From the NCBI RefSeq assembly GCF_000152625.1, contig NZ_CH724156.1, positions 1,372,966 through 1,436,965 on the forward strand: a DNA stretch of 64,000 bases, written 5' to 3'. The notes beneath the pieces are model-generated. The model worked only from the letters and a program-made list of their open reading frames with translations, had not been told where the DNA came from and did not search any database. Every line of letters begins with the position of its first letter. Positions within the stretch are counted from its first letter, which is position 1. The DNA is from Roseovarius nubinhibens ISM (lineage in GTDB: Bacteria > Pseudomonadota > Alphaproteobacteria > Rhodobacterales > Rhodobacteraceae). Positions 35,503-43,677 of this stretch are shown here, piece after piece. The translations under genes were made by a program, and so were the position numbers.

Positions 35503-35543
35503 CTGCCGCCACCCGACCGGGTTTGACCGGGTCGGGCGGGCAG
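35503..35543 (+). promoter_or_regulatory. Hairpin between senC and regA
   Basis: Stem CCCGACCGGGT (35512-35522) pairs with ACCGGGTCGGG (35526-35536) with one mismatch and loop TTG. CTGCC/GGCAG adds an outer stem after a small internal loop. No T-run follows, so it is not an ordinary terminator. It could protect the 3' end of senC mRNA or set the ratio of SenC to RegA. Confidence 0.6.
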
Positions 35544-35583
35544 AGTAGCCTTTATCAACCGTATCCAGCAAAGGACGCAGGGC

Positions 35584-36135
35584 ATGTCAGAGGAATTGGC
35601 GGAAATCGGAGAGGATCGCTCGCTCTTGCTGCTCGATGATGACGAGCCGTTCCTGCGCCGTCTGGCCAAGGCGATGGAGAAGCGCGGCTTTGAGGTGGAG
35701 ACCGCCGAGACGGTTGCCGCGGGCAAGGCCATCGCCACCGCCCGCCCGCCGGCCTATGCGGTCTGTGATCTGCGGCTCGGCGATGGCAATGGGCTCGACG
35801 TGGTGGAGGTGCTGCGCGAAAAGCGGCCCGATTGCCGGATCGTGGTGCTCACCGGCTATGGCGCGATTGCCACGGCGGTGGCGGCGGTCAAGATCGGCGC
35901 CACGGATTACCTGTCGAAACCCGCCGATGCGCGCGACATCACCAATGCGCTCTTGGCGACGGGGGATGAATTGCCGCCGCCGCCCGAAAACCCGATGAGC
36001 GCGGACCGGGTGCGCTGGGAGCATATCCAGCGGGTCTATGAGCTCTGCGATCGCAATGTGAGCGAGACGGCGCGGCGGCTCAACATGCATCGCCGCACCC
36101 TGCAGCGCATCCTCGCCAAACGCTCGCCCCGCTGA
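35584..36135 (+). CDS. regA: Redox response regulator RegA/PrrA
   Basis: Response regulator of the RegB kinase, controlling respiration, carbon and nitrogen fixation, and photosynthesis genes where present. The 183-residue protein has the receiver domain with acidic pocket LLLLDDDEPF and phosphoacceptor Asp62 (AVCDLRLGDGNG). After the family's PPPPENP linker comes the Fis-type helix-turn-helix NVSETARRLNMHRRTLQRILAKRSPR (read in parts). This C-terminus is almost invariant in RegA proteins. It is 98 bases downstream of senC. A short GC stem (CCCCGC/GCGGGG, 36127-36142) overlaps its stop. Confidence 0.97.
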   Translation: MSEELAEIGEDRSLLLLDDDEPFLRRLAKAMEKRGFEVETAETVAAGKAIATARPPAYAVCDLRLGDGNGLDVVEVLREKRPDCRIVVLTGYGAIATAVAAVKIGATDYLSKPADARDITNALLATGDELPPPPENPMSADRVRWEHIQRVYELCDRNVSETARRLNMHRRTLQRILAKRSPR

Positions 36136-36148
36136 GGCGGGGGATTTT
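36127..36148 (+). terminator. Weak terminator-like hairpin at regA stop
   Basis: CCCCGC (36127-36132) and GCGGGG (36137-36142) pair around a loop that contains the regA TGA stop, followed by GGATTTTGGG. The T-run is short, so efficiency is doubtful. Confidence 0.4.
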
Positions 36149-36185
36149 GGGTATTTGACACCAGAAAGAGGCGCGGTCACGTGCC

Positions 36186-36734
36186 CTATTGGGCGATAGA
36201 GCGCAGCAGATCGTCGAGCAGCCGGTCGAAGCGGCGGTTTGACCAGACGCGGGCGCCGGGCGAGGAGTAGATCAGCTTGACCAGGCAGCCGTCGGCGACG
36301 CCGAGGGTGATATAGTCGTTCTGCTGCGTGCGCCCGTCATATTCCATATAGATGAAGGCCAGGCCGAAGAGCCCTTTGGTGGCCTTCTTGGGTCGGTCGA
36401 AAAAGACATCGCCATCGGTGACGTTGCGGCCTTGGGCGCGCAATTGGTAGATCTGGCTCGCCGAGACCGAAAGCTCGGTGGCGAGATCGTCGGTGGAGAA
36501 TGTGCTGCGGCCGCGGTCATAGAGAAAGATCGAGGCGCGCTGGGCCTTGTGGCGTGTGTATTGCAGCAGGTAGCCCGCGCCGCTTTCGAGCTTTTCGAGG
36601 TTCTCGCGTTTGGTCAAGGCGTGGCCGCCAAGGCTCTGGGGAGCGGATTTGAACAGGCTCTGGCAGCTGTTGATATTGGCATGGGCCATGGCGGCGCTGG
36701 CCAGCAGAGCCGCGATGGCGAGGAAGAGGCGCAT
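36186..36734 (-). CDS. Hypothetical exported protein
   Basis: Not recognised. A 182-residue protein with a clear signal peptide (MRLFLAIAALLASAAMAHA, cleavage after about residue 19) and two Cys in the mature part. The remainder is a mixed alpha/beta domain with LYDRGRSTFSTDDLATELSVSASQIYQL, and ends in a charged helix (SNRRFDRLLDDLLRSIAQ). ATG 36734 is chosen because it starts exactly at the signal peptide; upstream in-frame sequence is not coding-like. It is on the same strand as the HD-domain gene, 61 bases downstream of it. Confidence 0.75.
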   Translation of the reverse strand: MRLFLAIAALLASAAMAHANINSCQSLFKSAPQSLGGHALTKRENLEKLESGAGYLLQYTRHKAQRASIFLYDRGRSTFSTDDLATELSVSASQIYQLRAQGRNVTDGDVFFDRPKKATKGLFGLAFIYMEYDGRTQQNDYITLGVADGCLVKLIYSSPGARVWSNRRFDRLLDDLLRSIAQ

Positions 36735-36795
36735 GATCCGGGCTCCGATACGAGGCAGGTCAGGATAGGCCCGATGCGGCGCCGCGTCCACGGGG

Positions 36796-37392
36796 CTAGC
36801 CCATGGCGCGCTGCAATTCGCCGAAACGGGAGGTGTAGTCCTGACGGGCGGCGACCGGCGGGCGCAGGTGCAGTTCCAGCCCTTCGATCAGCTCGGGGCG
36901 GGGGCGGCCGAAGAACTTGTTGGCCTCGGCGGTGGTAAAGCCGGCGATCTGCGTCGCCTCCATCCAGGCGCTGATCCGGTCGGCGCGCTTGATCTGTTTC
37001 TTGACGCTGGCGGGGATCTGGGCGGGCAGGCCAAAGCGGATATGGATGGCGGCGGTGAGCCTCTGGTCGAGCTCTTCATAGCCCGGGCCGACCGCGTGTT
37101 TCACCGGCGAGATCATGTCGCCGATCACATATTCCGGCGCGTCATGCAGCAGCGCCGCCATCTGCCAGCGCGGCGGGGCCGAGGGCGCGATGCGGCGAAA
37201 GAGCGTTTCGACCAAGAGCGAATGTTCGGCCACGGAATAGGCGAAATCGCCCAGCGTCTGCCCGTTCCAGCGCGCCACGAAGGCGAGCCCATGGGCGATA
37301 TCCTCGATCTCGATATCGACCGGGGTCGGGTCGAGCAGGTCGAGCCTGCGCCCTGACAGCATTCTTTGCCACGCTCTGAAGGCAGGTGCCAT
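36796..37392 (-). CDS. HD-domain phosphohydrolase (YfbR-like 5'-nucleotidase family)
   Basis: A 198-residue HD-superfamily hydrolase. The metal-binding residues appear as the first His in VAEHSLLVE, the HD pair in AALLHDAPEYVIGD (about residues 79-92), and a distal Asp in IKRADRISAW. These match the YfbR/HDDC2-type group acting on deoxynucleotide monophosphates, though the exact substrate is not proven. ATG 37392 gives MAPAFRAWQRMLSGRRLDLLDP, with AGGAAA upstream. A plus-strand terminator-like hairpin lies immediately 5' of the gene. Confidence 0.85.
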   Translation of the reverse strand: MAPAFRAWQRMLSGRRLDLLDPTPVDIEIEDIAHGLAFVARWNGQTLGDFAYSVAEHSLLVETLFRRIAPSAPPRWQMAALLHDAPEYVIGDMISPVKHAVGPGYEELDQRLTAAIHIRFGLPAQIPASVKKQIKRADRISAWMEATQIAGFTTAEANKFFGRPRPELIEGLELHLRPPVAARQDYTSRFGELQRAMG

Positions 37393-37410
37393 GCGGTTTC
37401 CTTTGCTGTG

Positions 37411-37441
37411 GCCCGCCCTTTTGGCGGGCTTGCCTTTTTTT
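37411..37441 (+). terminator. Orphan plus-strand terminator
   Basis: A perfect 7-bp GC stem, GCCCGCC (37411-37417) with GGCGGGC (37423-37429), is followed by TTGCCTTTTTTT. It has the form of a strong intrinsic terminator on the plus strand. No plus-strand gene ends here: both genes to its left, back to regA, are on the minus strand. It may end an unseen antisense or small RNA, or serve as leader structure for the HD gene. Confidence 0.6.
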
Positions 37442-37616
37442 GGCCACATTCTCGACGCAGCCTGTAACCCTGTCCCGGTCGCATGTTGCCAAGAGGGAGA
37501 GCCCGGATGCAACCGGGCCGCCCGAATTGTGATCAGGTCAGACAAACGAGGGGGGCGGTGACCCTTTCTCGTCATGCGCTCCTTTCAGAGGCAAAGCAGT
37601 ATGAAAGGAAGACGCC

Positions 37617-37925
37617 ATGTTCAAGAGAGTGTTGGGCGCAGCCCTGATCCTGGGTTTGGCCACGCCAGCGGCGGCGGCCACCTGTGGCAAGCGCGGTGAT
37701 ATGGTCACCTCGCTGGAAAAGAAATATCTCGAACAGCTTCAGGTTGGCGGATTGCAGGAGGTCGAGGGCGACAAATCGGTGGTCGAGCTCTGGACCTCGG
37801 AAGAGACCGGCACCTTTACCATTCTGATGACCCGCTCCAACGGGATCAGCTGTGTTCTGGCGGTGGGCACCGATGTGTTCTTTGCCAAGCCCGAGCCCGC
37901 CGCGGGCCGTGGCACGCCGAGCTGA
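37617..37925 (+). CDS. Small hypothetical exported protein
   Basis: Not recognised. A 102-residue protein with a signal peptide (MFKRVLGAALILGLATPAAAA, cleavage near residue 21) and two Cys (TCGKRGD and GISCVLA) that may form a disulfide. The mature domain is about 80 residues with alternating strands (SVVELWTSEETGTFTILMTRSNGIS). The start ATG has a good AAGGAAG SD. It is followed by the 14-bp tandem repeat and ahcY. Confidence 0.75.
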   Translation: MFKRVLGAALILGLATPAAAATCGKRGDMVTSLEKKYLEQLQVGGLQEVEGDKSVVELWTSEETGTFTILMTRSNGISCVLAVGTDVFFAKPEPAAGRGTPS

Positions 37926-37938
37926 TCGCGCAGGTCCG

Positions 37939-37980
37939 ATGAGGCTGGCCCGATCAGGCTGGCCCGTTAAGACTGGCCTG
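37939..37980 (+). repeat. Three tandem 14-bp repeats upstream of ahcY
   Basis: Consecutive units ATGAGGCTGGCCCG, ATCAGGCTGGCCCG and TTAAGACTGGCCTG fill 37939-37980. The first two differ at one base and the third has diverged. They lie 14 bases after the stop of the small exported protein and 143 bases before the ahcY start. Each GGCTGGCC core is nearly self-complementary (TGGCC(C)), so paired structure in RNA is possible. Confidence 0.85.
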
Positions 37981-38123
37981 TTTACGCAGGATTGACCGCC
38001 CGAATGCGGGGCGGAAACCACAGCCATGCGGCCATATGGGCCGATCCGGTTGTCCCAGATTGCCAGCCCCGGCATGGGATGCTAGGGCCAAGGCAAGTTG
38101 GTTTAACCGGAATGGAGCAGAAC

Positions 38124-39512
38124 ATGGCCGGAGAGTATATCGTCAAGGACATCTCGCTTGCCGCCTTTGGGCGCAAGGAGCTGGATATCGCGGAAACCGA
38201 GATGCCGGGGCTGATGGCCCTGCGCGAGGAATATGGGACGGCCAAGCCGCTCAAGGGTGCGCGGATCACCGGCTCGCTGCATATGACGATCCAGACCGGC
38301 GTTCTGATCGAGACGCTGGTGGCGCTGGGCGCGGATGTGCGCTGGGCGTCGTGCAACATCTTCTCGACCCAGGACCATGCGGCGGCGGCGATTGCCGAGG
38401 CGGGCGTGCCGGTCTTTGCGATCAAGGGCCAGTCGCTCGAAGAGCATTGGGACTATGTCGACAAGTCGTTCCAGTTCCCCGAGGGCGCGAACATGATCCT
38501 CGACGATGGCGGCGATGCCACGCTCTATGTCCTTCTGGGGGCGCGGGCCGAGGCGGGCGAGGAGATCATCCCCGTGCCGCAATCGGACGAAGAGGCGGTG
38601 ATCAAGGCGCAGATCAAGAAGCGTATGGCGGAAACGCCGGGCTGGTTCACCAAGACTCGCGACGCGATCAAGGGCGTGTCGGAAGAGACCACCACCGGGG
38701 TGCACCGTCTCTATGAGCTGGTGAAACAGGGGCAGCTGCCTTTCCCGGCGATCAACGTCAATGACTCTGTCACCAAGTCGAAATTCGACAACAAATACGG
38801 CTGCAAGGAAAGCCTCGTCGACGGCATCCGTCGCGCCACCGATGTGATGATGGCGGGCAAGGTCGCCGTGGTCTGCGGCTATGGCGATGTGGGCAAGGGC
38901 TCGGCCGCGTCGCTGCGTGGCGCGGGGGCGCGCGTCAAGGTCACCGAGGTCGATCCGATCTGTGCGCTGCAGGCGGCGATGGACGGGTTCGAAGTGGTGG
39001 TTCTGGAAGACGTGGTCGACAGTGCCGACATCTTCATCACCACCACCGGCAACAAGGACGTCATCCGCATCGAACATATGCGCGAGATGAAGGATATGGC
39101 GATCGTCGGCAACATCGGCCATTTCGACAATGAAATTCAGGTCGCCGCCCTCAAGAACCACAAATGGACCAACATCAAGGACCAGGTGGACATGATCGAG
39201 ATGCCCTCGGGCGCGCGGATCATCCTGCTCAGCGAAGGGCGTCTTCTCAACCTCGGCAACGCCACCGGCCACCCGTCCTTTGTGATGTCGGCGAGCTTTA
39301 CCAACCAGGTTCTGGCGCAGATCGAATTGTGGACCCGTGGCGAAGCTTATGACAACAATGTCTATATCTTGCCGAAACACCTCGATGAAAAGGTGGCGCG
39401 GCTTCACCTCGACCGGATCGGTGTCAAGCTGACTAAGCTTGGGGCGGATCAGGCCGCCTATATCGGAGTCGATGTCGATGGTCCCTTCAAGCCGGAGCAT
39501 TATCGCTACTAA
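38124..39512 (+). CDS. ahcY: S-adenosylhomocysteine hydrolase
   Basis: Splits SAH into adenosine and homocysteine, relieving inhibition of methyltransferases. From ATG 38124 ([20 protein letters not shown], with GGAG upstream) it has 462 residues. Conserved are [37 protein letters not shown], the NAD-binding [14 protein letters not shown], and the C-terminal FKPEHYRY. I looked for SAM/SAH riboswitch features in the 198-base leader and did not recognise any. The next gene starts inside its last codons. Confidence 0.97.
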   Translation: MAGEYIVKDISLAAFGRKELDIAETEMPGLMALREEYGTAKPLKGARITGSLHMTIQTGVLIETLVALGADVRWASCNIFSTQDHAAAAIAEAGVPVFAIKGQSLEEHWDYVDKSFQFPEGANMILDDGGDATLYVLLGARAEAGEEIIPVPQSDEEAVIKAQIKKRMAETPGWFTKTRDAIKGVSEETTTGVHRLYELVKQGQLPFPAINVNDSVTKSKFDNKYGCKESLVDGIRRATDVMMAGKVAVVCGYGDVGKGSAASLRGAGARVKVTEVDPICALQAAMDGFEVVVLEDVVDSADIFITTTGNKDVIRIEHMREMKDMAIVGNIGHFDNEIQVAALKNHKWTNIKDQVDMIEMPSGARIILLSEGRLLNLGNATGHPSFVMSASFTNQVLAQIELWTRGEAYDNNVYILPKHLDEKVARLHLDRIGVKLTKLGADQAAYIGVDVDGPFKPEHYRY

Positions 39513-39984
39513 GCCCCTTCTTACCTGCGCCCTGGTCGGTGTCATGCTGACCTGGGCGCAGCCCTCTGCGGCCAAGCCCCGGGTCGCGGTGACGGAAAAG
39601 ACCTATAGTGTCGATGCGGTGACCGCCGAGGGGATACTCCAGCAGATGAAGGCACGCGGCCCGAACGGGCATTGGGCCTATACCGATTGGTATGTGAAAT
39701 GGACCGGCAGCTGTCAGCTTTCGGTGGCGATCACCTATACCATGCCCAAGCATCGCAACGAGGCCAAGCTCGACCCGGCGCTGCGCAAACGCTGGCAGAG
39801 CATGGTCGCGGCCCTGCGCAAACATGAGCAGAAACACGGCCAGCACGGCATCAACGCGGCGCAGGAAATCGAGAAGGGCAAATGCGCCAATGGCGATGCT
39901 CTGATCAAGAAATGGGCCAATCAGGATAAGGTTCTCGACAAGCGGACCCAGCATGGTGCCCGCGAAGGCGTTGTCTTTCCCTGA
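39478..39984 (+). CDS. DUF922 exported putative Zn-dependent protease
   Basis: A 168-residue protein with an N-terminal export signal ([25 protein letters not shown] read in parts) and the DUF922 domain. The zinc-binding HExxH is seen as [10 protein letters not shown] (about residues 119-128), and upstream is the characteristic [21 protein letters not shown]. The enzyme activity is predicted, not established. ATG 39478 is chosen: GGAG lies 9 bases upstream. It overlaps the 3' end of ahcY by 35 bases in another frame, so the two are probably cotranscribed. Confidence 0.82.
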   Translation: MVPSSRSIIATKPLLTCALVGVMLTWAQPSAAKPRVAVTEKTYSVDAVTAEGILQQMKARGPNGHWAYTDWYVKWTGSCQLSVAITYTMPKHRNEAKLDPALRKRWQSMVAALRKHEQKHGQHGINAAQEIEKGKCANGDALIKKWANQDKVLDKRTQHGAREGVVFP

Positions 39985-40125
39985 ACGCGGGCGCTTTGCC
40001 TCAAGGGGAGAAGCCGCCAAGATTTCCCTTTGAGGAGATAGGCTCCTTGGCTAGGGTAAGCCCAGCCAAACGGGGCTGGACGTTCATTAGACCGGCGCTG
40101 CTGCCGGACATTTGGGAGAAAATTC

Positions 40126-40467
40126 ATGGGTAAACGGGACGAGTTGATCGCGCAATATGCGGACGATCTGCGCAATAAATGCGGCATGACGCCGGATATG
40201 GACCTGCTGACAAAAGTGACCATCGGCTGTGGCCCGGCGATCTACAATGCCGACGCATCGACCGTGGCCGCGTCGCAGGAGAGCGAGCTGGAAACCGTCA
40301 AGACCAATTTCCTCGTCAAGAAGCTGGGCCTCGCAGACAGCCCGGCCTTGATGGATGCGATCAATCAGGTGATCGAGACCTATGGTAAATCCGAGCGCAA
40401 CAAGTATCGCGCTGTGGTTTACTATATGCTCACCAAACATTTCGGTAAGGAATCCGTCTACGGCTAA
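40126..40467 (+). CDS. DUF2853 family small cytoplasmic protein
   Basis: A 113-residue all-helical protein of the DUF2853 family (MGKRDELIAQYADDLRNKCG, then MDLLTKVTIGCGPAIYNADAS, and the ending YMLTKHFGKESVYG). Function is unknown. GGGAGAAA lies at SD distance. It has its own 141-base leader containing two hairpins (CCTCAAGGGG/CCCTTTGAGG with one G-U at 39999-40035, and CCAGCC/GGCTGG near 40075) and a strong terminator, so it is likely a single-gene transcript. Confidence 0.88.
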   Translation: MGKRDELIAQYADDLRNKCGMTPDMDLLTKVTIGCGPAIYNADASTVAASQESELETVKTNFLVKKLGLADSPALMDAINQVIETYGKSERNKYRAVVYYMLTKHFGKESVYG

Positions 40468-40501
40468 GCCAGACGACCAAACCGGCCTGATGACAGGTTT
40501 G

Positions 40502-40533
40502 ACACCCGCCCAATGTGGCGGGTGTTTGCGTTT
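40502..40533 (+). terminator. Intrinsic terminator after DUF2853 gene
   Basis: Stem ACACCCGCC (40502-40510) with GGCGGGTGT (40517-40525), loop CAATGT, tail TTGCGTTT. It lies 35 bases after the DUF2853 stop and before the next gene. Confidence 0.85.
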
Positions 40534-40587
40534 CGGGCTATTCGGGGGATACCCAAACCGATGCGACCCAACAGGAAAGAGAAGATC

Positions 40588-41598
40588 ATGGACAGGTTCG
40601 ACCGGCTGCTCGCCCCGTTTCCTCAGGCAGGGTTCATGCCCGCGCCGACCCCGCTTGAGCGGCTCGACCGGCTGTCGGAGCTCTATGATCTCGATCTCTG
40701 GGTCAAGCGCGATGACCTGACGCGCATCGGCTTTGGCGGCAACAAGATCCGCCAGCTCGATTACTATTTCGGCGCGGCGCTGGCCGAGGGGGCGGATGTG
40801 GCGCTCATCACCGGGGCGGTGCAGTCGAACTATGTGCGCTCCGCCGCCGCCTGTGCCGCGCGACTTGGCATGGGGGCGGTGGTGCAGCTTGAAGATCGGG
40901 TGCCGGGCAAGGGCGCGCTCTATCACAGCTCGGGCAATGTGTTGCTGGACAAGCTGCTTGGGGCCGAGATCCTGCATTACCCTGAGGGCGAGGATGAGGC
41001 GGGGGCCGACCGGGCGCTTCATGCCCGCGCCGAAGAGCTGCGAGCCGAGGGGCGCAAGCCGTTTGTCATTCCGCTGGGCCTTGAGAACCCGCCCAAGGGG
41101 GCGCTGGGGTACATGCAATGCGGCCGCGAAATCCTGGCGCAGGATGCGGCAGGGTTTGACCATTATGTCGTGGCCTCTGGCAGCGGGGCGACCCATACCG
41201 GGCTCTTGGCCGGGCTGCGGCTGTGCGGGGCAAGCGCTCCGGTGCATGGCATCTGTGTGCGCCGTGACGCCGAGGCCCAGCGCGCCCGGATCGGGCGTCT
41301 CGCGGAGCTCTTGGCAGAGCTTCTGGGCGAGGCGGTGTTCGGGGCGGCGGATATCGACATCTGGGATGGGGCGCTCGCCCCCGGCTATGGCCGGATGGGC
41401 GAGACCACGCGCCGGGCGCTCGATCAGATGGCACGCTATGAGGGGCTCTTCCTCGATCCGGTCTATACCGCCAAGAGCTTTGCCGGGGTCGAGGGGCTCC
41501 TGCAGGAGGGGGTGATCCAGCCGGGCGCACGGGTCTGTTTCATCCATAGCGGCGGTTTGCCCGCGCTCTTTGCCTATGGCGAGGATCTGCTCGCATGA
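40588..41598 (+). CDS. PLP-dependent D-cysteine desulfhydrase / ACC deaminase family enzyme
   Basis: Fold-type II PLP enzyme of 336 residues. The PLP Lys is in RIGFGGNKIRQLDYYFG (about residue 51), with the substrate loop GAVQSNYVRSAAACAA and the phosphate-binding VASGSGATHTGLLAGL. Proteins of this family release sulfide, ammonia and pyruvate from D-cysteine or deaminate 1-aminocyclopropane-1-carboxylate; the sequence alone does not decide. ATG 40588 follows AGGAAAGAG. It overlaps the metallophosphatase gene by 4 bases. Confidence 0.85.
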   Translation: MDRFDRLLAPFPQAGFMPAPTPLERLDRLSELYDLDLWVKRDDLTRIGFGGNKIRQLDYYFGAALAEGADVALITGAVQSNYVRSAAACAARLGMGAVVQLEDRVPGKGALYHSSGNVLLDKLLGAEILHYPEGEDEAGADRALHARAEELRAEGRKPFVIPLGLENPPKGALGYMQCGREILAQDAAGFDHYVVASGSGATHTGLLAGLRLCGASAPVHGICVRRDAEAQRARIGRLAELLAELLGEAVFGAADIDIWDGALAPGYGRMGETTRRALDQMARYEGLFLDPVYTAKSFAGVEGLLQEGVIQPGARVCFIHSGGLPALFAYGEDLLA

Positions 41599-42305
41599 TC
41601 TATGCGGTGGGCGATATTCACGGCCATCTCGACAAGCTCGACCAGGCGCTGGCGCGCATCGAGGCGGATGGCGGGGCGGAGGCGCCGGTGGTCTTTCTCG
41701 GCGATCTGGTGGATCGCGGCCCGGCCTCGTGTCAGGTGATCGACCGGTTGCTGGAGGGACGCGCGGCGGGGCGCGACTGGACTGTGCTGCTTGGCAATCA
41801 TGATCGGCTCTTCCTCGATTTTCTGGAGGAGGGCCGCATCTGGTCCGAGCATATCAAATCCGGGGTGAGCTGGCTCAACCCGCGGATGGGCGGGGCGGTG
41901 ACCTTGGCCAGCTATGGTGTCGAGGCCAGCGAAGAGGCGCCCGCGCTGGAGGCCGCCCGGGCAGCGGTGCCCGAGGCGCATCAGGAGTTTCTGCGGTCAC
42001 TGCCGCGGCTGCATGAGGTCGGGGATCTGCTCTTTGTCCATGCCGGGATCGACCCGCGCAAACCGCTCGATTGGCAGGACCCGGTGGATCTCATCTGGAT
42101 CCGCGACAGGTTTCTCAGCTATCGCGATCCGCTGCCCTGGCTCGTGGTGCATGGCCATAGCGCGGTGGACTATCCAGAGCATTGCGGCAATCGCGTCAAT
42201 CTCGACGGTGGGGCGGGGCATGGGCGCGATCTCATCCCGGCGGTGATCGAGGGGCGCGAGGTCTCGCTCTTGACCGATAGGGGGCGCGTGGCGCTGCGCC
42301 CGTGA
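41595..42305 (+). CDS. PPP-family metallophosphoesterase (serine/threonine phosphatase-like)
   Basis: A 236-residue calcineurin-like phosphoesterase with all PPP motifs: AVGDIHGHLDKL (GDxHG, residues 5-9), GDLVDRGP, GNHDRLF, and VVHGHS. Small bacterial PPP enzymes of this kind act on phosphoproteins or dinucleoside polyphosphates; the substrate is not known here. It is translationally coupled to the preceding PLP enzyme (ATGA overlap), a pairing I cannot explain functionally. Confidence 0.88.
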   Translation: MIYAVGDIHGHLDKLDQALARIEADGGAEAPVVFLGDLVDRGPASCQVIDRLLEGRAAGRDWTVLLGNHDRLFLDFLEEGRIWSEHIKSGVSWLNPRMGGAVTLASYGVEASEEAPALEAARAAVPEAHQEFLRSLPRLHEVGDLLFVHAGIDPRKPLDWQDPVDLIWIRDRFLSYRDPLPWLVVHGHSAVDYPEHCGNRVNLDGGAGHGRDLIPAVIEGREVSLLTDRGRVALRP

Positions 42306-42372
42306 CGGCGCGTCGCGATGGACGCAGGGGCCGGGGCGGCCTAGTGTCAGCGCAACGAGACAGGAGGATGAC

Positions 42373-43551
42373 ATGGAAGATATCGTGATCCTGGGCGCGG
42401 CCCGGACGGCAATCGGCACCTTTGGCGGAAGCCTGGCGGGCGTGGCCCCGGCGCAGCTTGGGGCGGTGGCCACCAAGGCGGCGCTGGCGCGGGCGGGAGT
42501 GGCCCCGGATCAGGTCGGCCATGTGGTGTTTGGCCATGTCATCAACACCGAACCGCGCGACATGTACCTGTCGCGGATCGCGGCGATGGAGGCGGGCATT
42601 CCCGACACGACACCGGCGATGAACGTCAACCGGCTCTGCGGTTCGGGGGCGCAGGCGGTGGTCTCGGCGGTGCAGAACCTGATGCTCGGCGATGCCGATT
42701 TCGCGGTGGCGGGCGGCGCGGAAAACATGAGCCGCTCGCCCTTTATCGTGCCCGATCAGCGCTGGGGCGCGAAGATGGGCGATGTGCGGGTGCTCGACAT
42801 GATGCTCGGCGCGCTCAACTGTCCCTTTGGCACCGGCCATATGGGGGTCACGGCGGAGAATGTGGCCGCCGAACATGGGGTGAGCCGCGCCGATCAGGAC
42901 GCCTTTGCCCTCGAGAGCCAGCGCCGCGCCAAGGCGGCGATCGAGGCCGGGCATTTCGACGAACAGATCGTCCCGGTCGAGGTGCAGAAGCGTCGCGAAA
43001 CCGTTGAATTCAAGGTGGATGAGCACCCAAAGCCGACCACTGAGGAGGCGCTCGCGGGGCTGCGGCCGGTGTTCCAGAAGGAGGGCAGCGTGACCGCCGG
43101 CAATGCCAGTGGCATCAATGATGGCGCGGCGGCGATTGTCCTGGCCAGGGCCGGCGCGGCAGAGGCGGCGGGGCTGGCCCCCAAGGCGCGGGTTCTGGGC
43201 TATGCGCATGCCGGTGTGCGCCCCGAGGTCATGGGCATCGGGCCGATCCCGGCGGTGGAAAACCTGCTGGCGAAAACCGGGCTGAGCGCCGGGGATTTCG
43301 ACCTGGTGGAATCGAACGAAGCCTTCGCGGCGCAGGCGATTGCGGTGAACCGGGGGCTGGGGCTCGACCCGGCCAAGGTCAACCCCAATGGCGGGGCGAT
43401 TGCGCTCGGTCATCCGGTGGGGGCGACGGGGGCGATCCTTGTGGTCAAGGCGCTCTATGAGCTGGAGCGGATCGGCGGCAAACGGGCGCTGATCACCATG
43501 TGCATCGGCGGCGGGCAGGGCATTGCGCTGGCCATCGAACGGATGAGCTAG
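42373..43551 (+). CDS. Acetyl-CoA acetyltransferase / thiolase
   Basis: A 392-residue thiolase. The acylated nucleophile is Cys89 in NVNRLCGSGAQAV, with the catalytic His in GGAIALGHPVGATGA (about residue 348) and the second Cys in CIGGGQG (about residue 378). It makes acetoacetyl-CoA from two acetyl-CoA, or cleaves 3-ketoacyl-CoA. No phaB, atoAD or beta-oxidation partner is adjacent, so biosynthetic versus degradative use is open. The SD is strong (AGGAGG at 6 bases). Confidence 0.9.
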   Translation: MEDIVILGAARTAIGTFGGSLAGVAPAQLGAVATKAALARAGVAPDQVGHVVFGHVINTEPRDMYLSRIAAMEAGIPDTTPAMNVNRLCGSGAQAVVSAVQNLMLGDADFAVAGGAENMSRSPFIVPDQRWGAKMGDVRVLDMMLGALNCPFGTGHMGVTAENVAAEHGVSRADQDAFALESQRRAKAAIEAGHFDEQIVPVEVQKRRETVEFKVDEHPKPTTEEALAGLRPVFQKEGSVTAGNASGINDGAAAIVLARAGAAEAAGLAPKARVLGYAHAGVRPEVMGIGPIPAVENLLAKTGLSAGDFDLVESNEAFAAQAIAVNRGLGLDPAKVNPNGGAIALGHPVGATGAILVVKALYELERIGGKRALITMCIGGGQGIALAIERMS

Positions 43552-43555
43552 GCCC

Positions 43556-43617
43556 CGAAAACGGCGGGTCGGCATCGCGTCGGTAAAACGACAGTATCGC
43601 GACAGTGCCCGTTTTTG
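43556..43617 (+). repeat. Dispersed intergenic repeat, copy C
   Basis: Core 43568-43595 matches copy B at 24 of 28 positions and shares its flanks (CCGAAAA-CGGCGGGTCGG left, GCGACAGTGC...TTTTT right). Copy C carries an extra ACGACAGTATC block, giving two ACAGT units. The outer AAAACGG (43558) and CCGTTTT (43609) are complementary. It fills the gap between the thiolase stop and the sugar transferase, and could act as a terminator because it ends in a T-run. Confidence 0.65.
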
Positions 43618-43677
43618 CGTTTTTTTAAGACCTGCGCCCTAGTCTGATCGCCAACGAGCGGTAGTGAGGGCTGGCAC

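Noticed and set aside
37926..38123. SAH or SAM riboswitch in the ahcY leader
   Set aside because: The conserved cores I know for these riboswitches were not found; only the 14-bp tandem repeat is visible.
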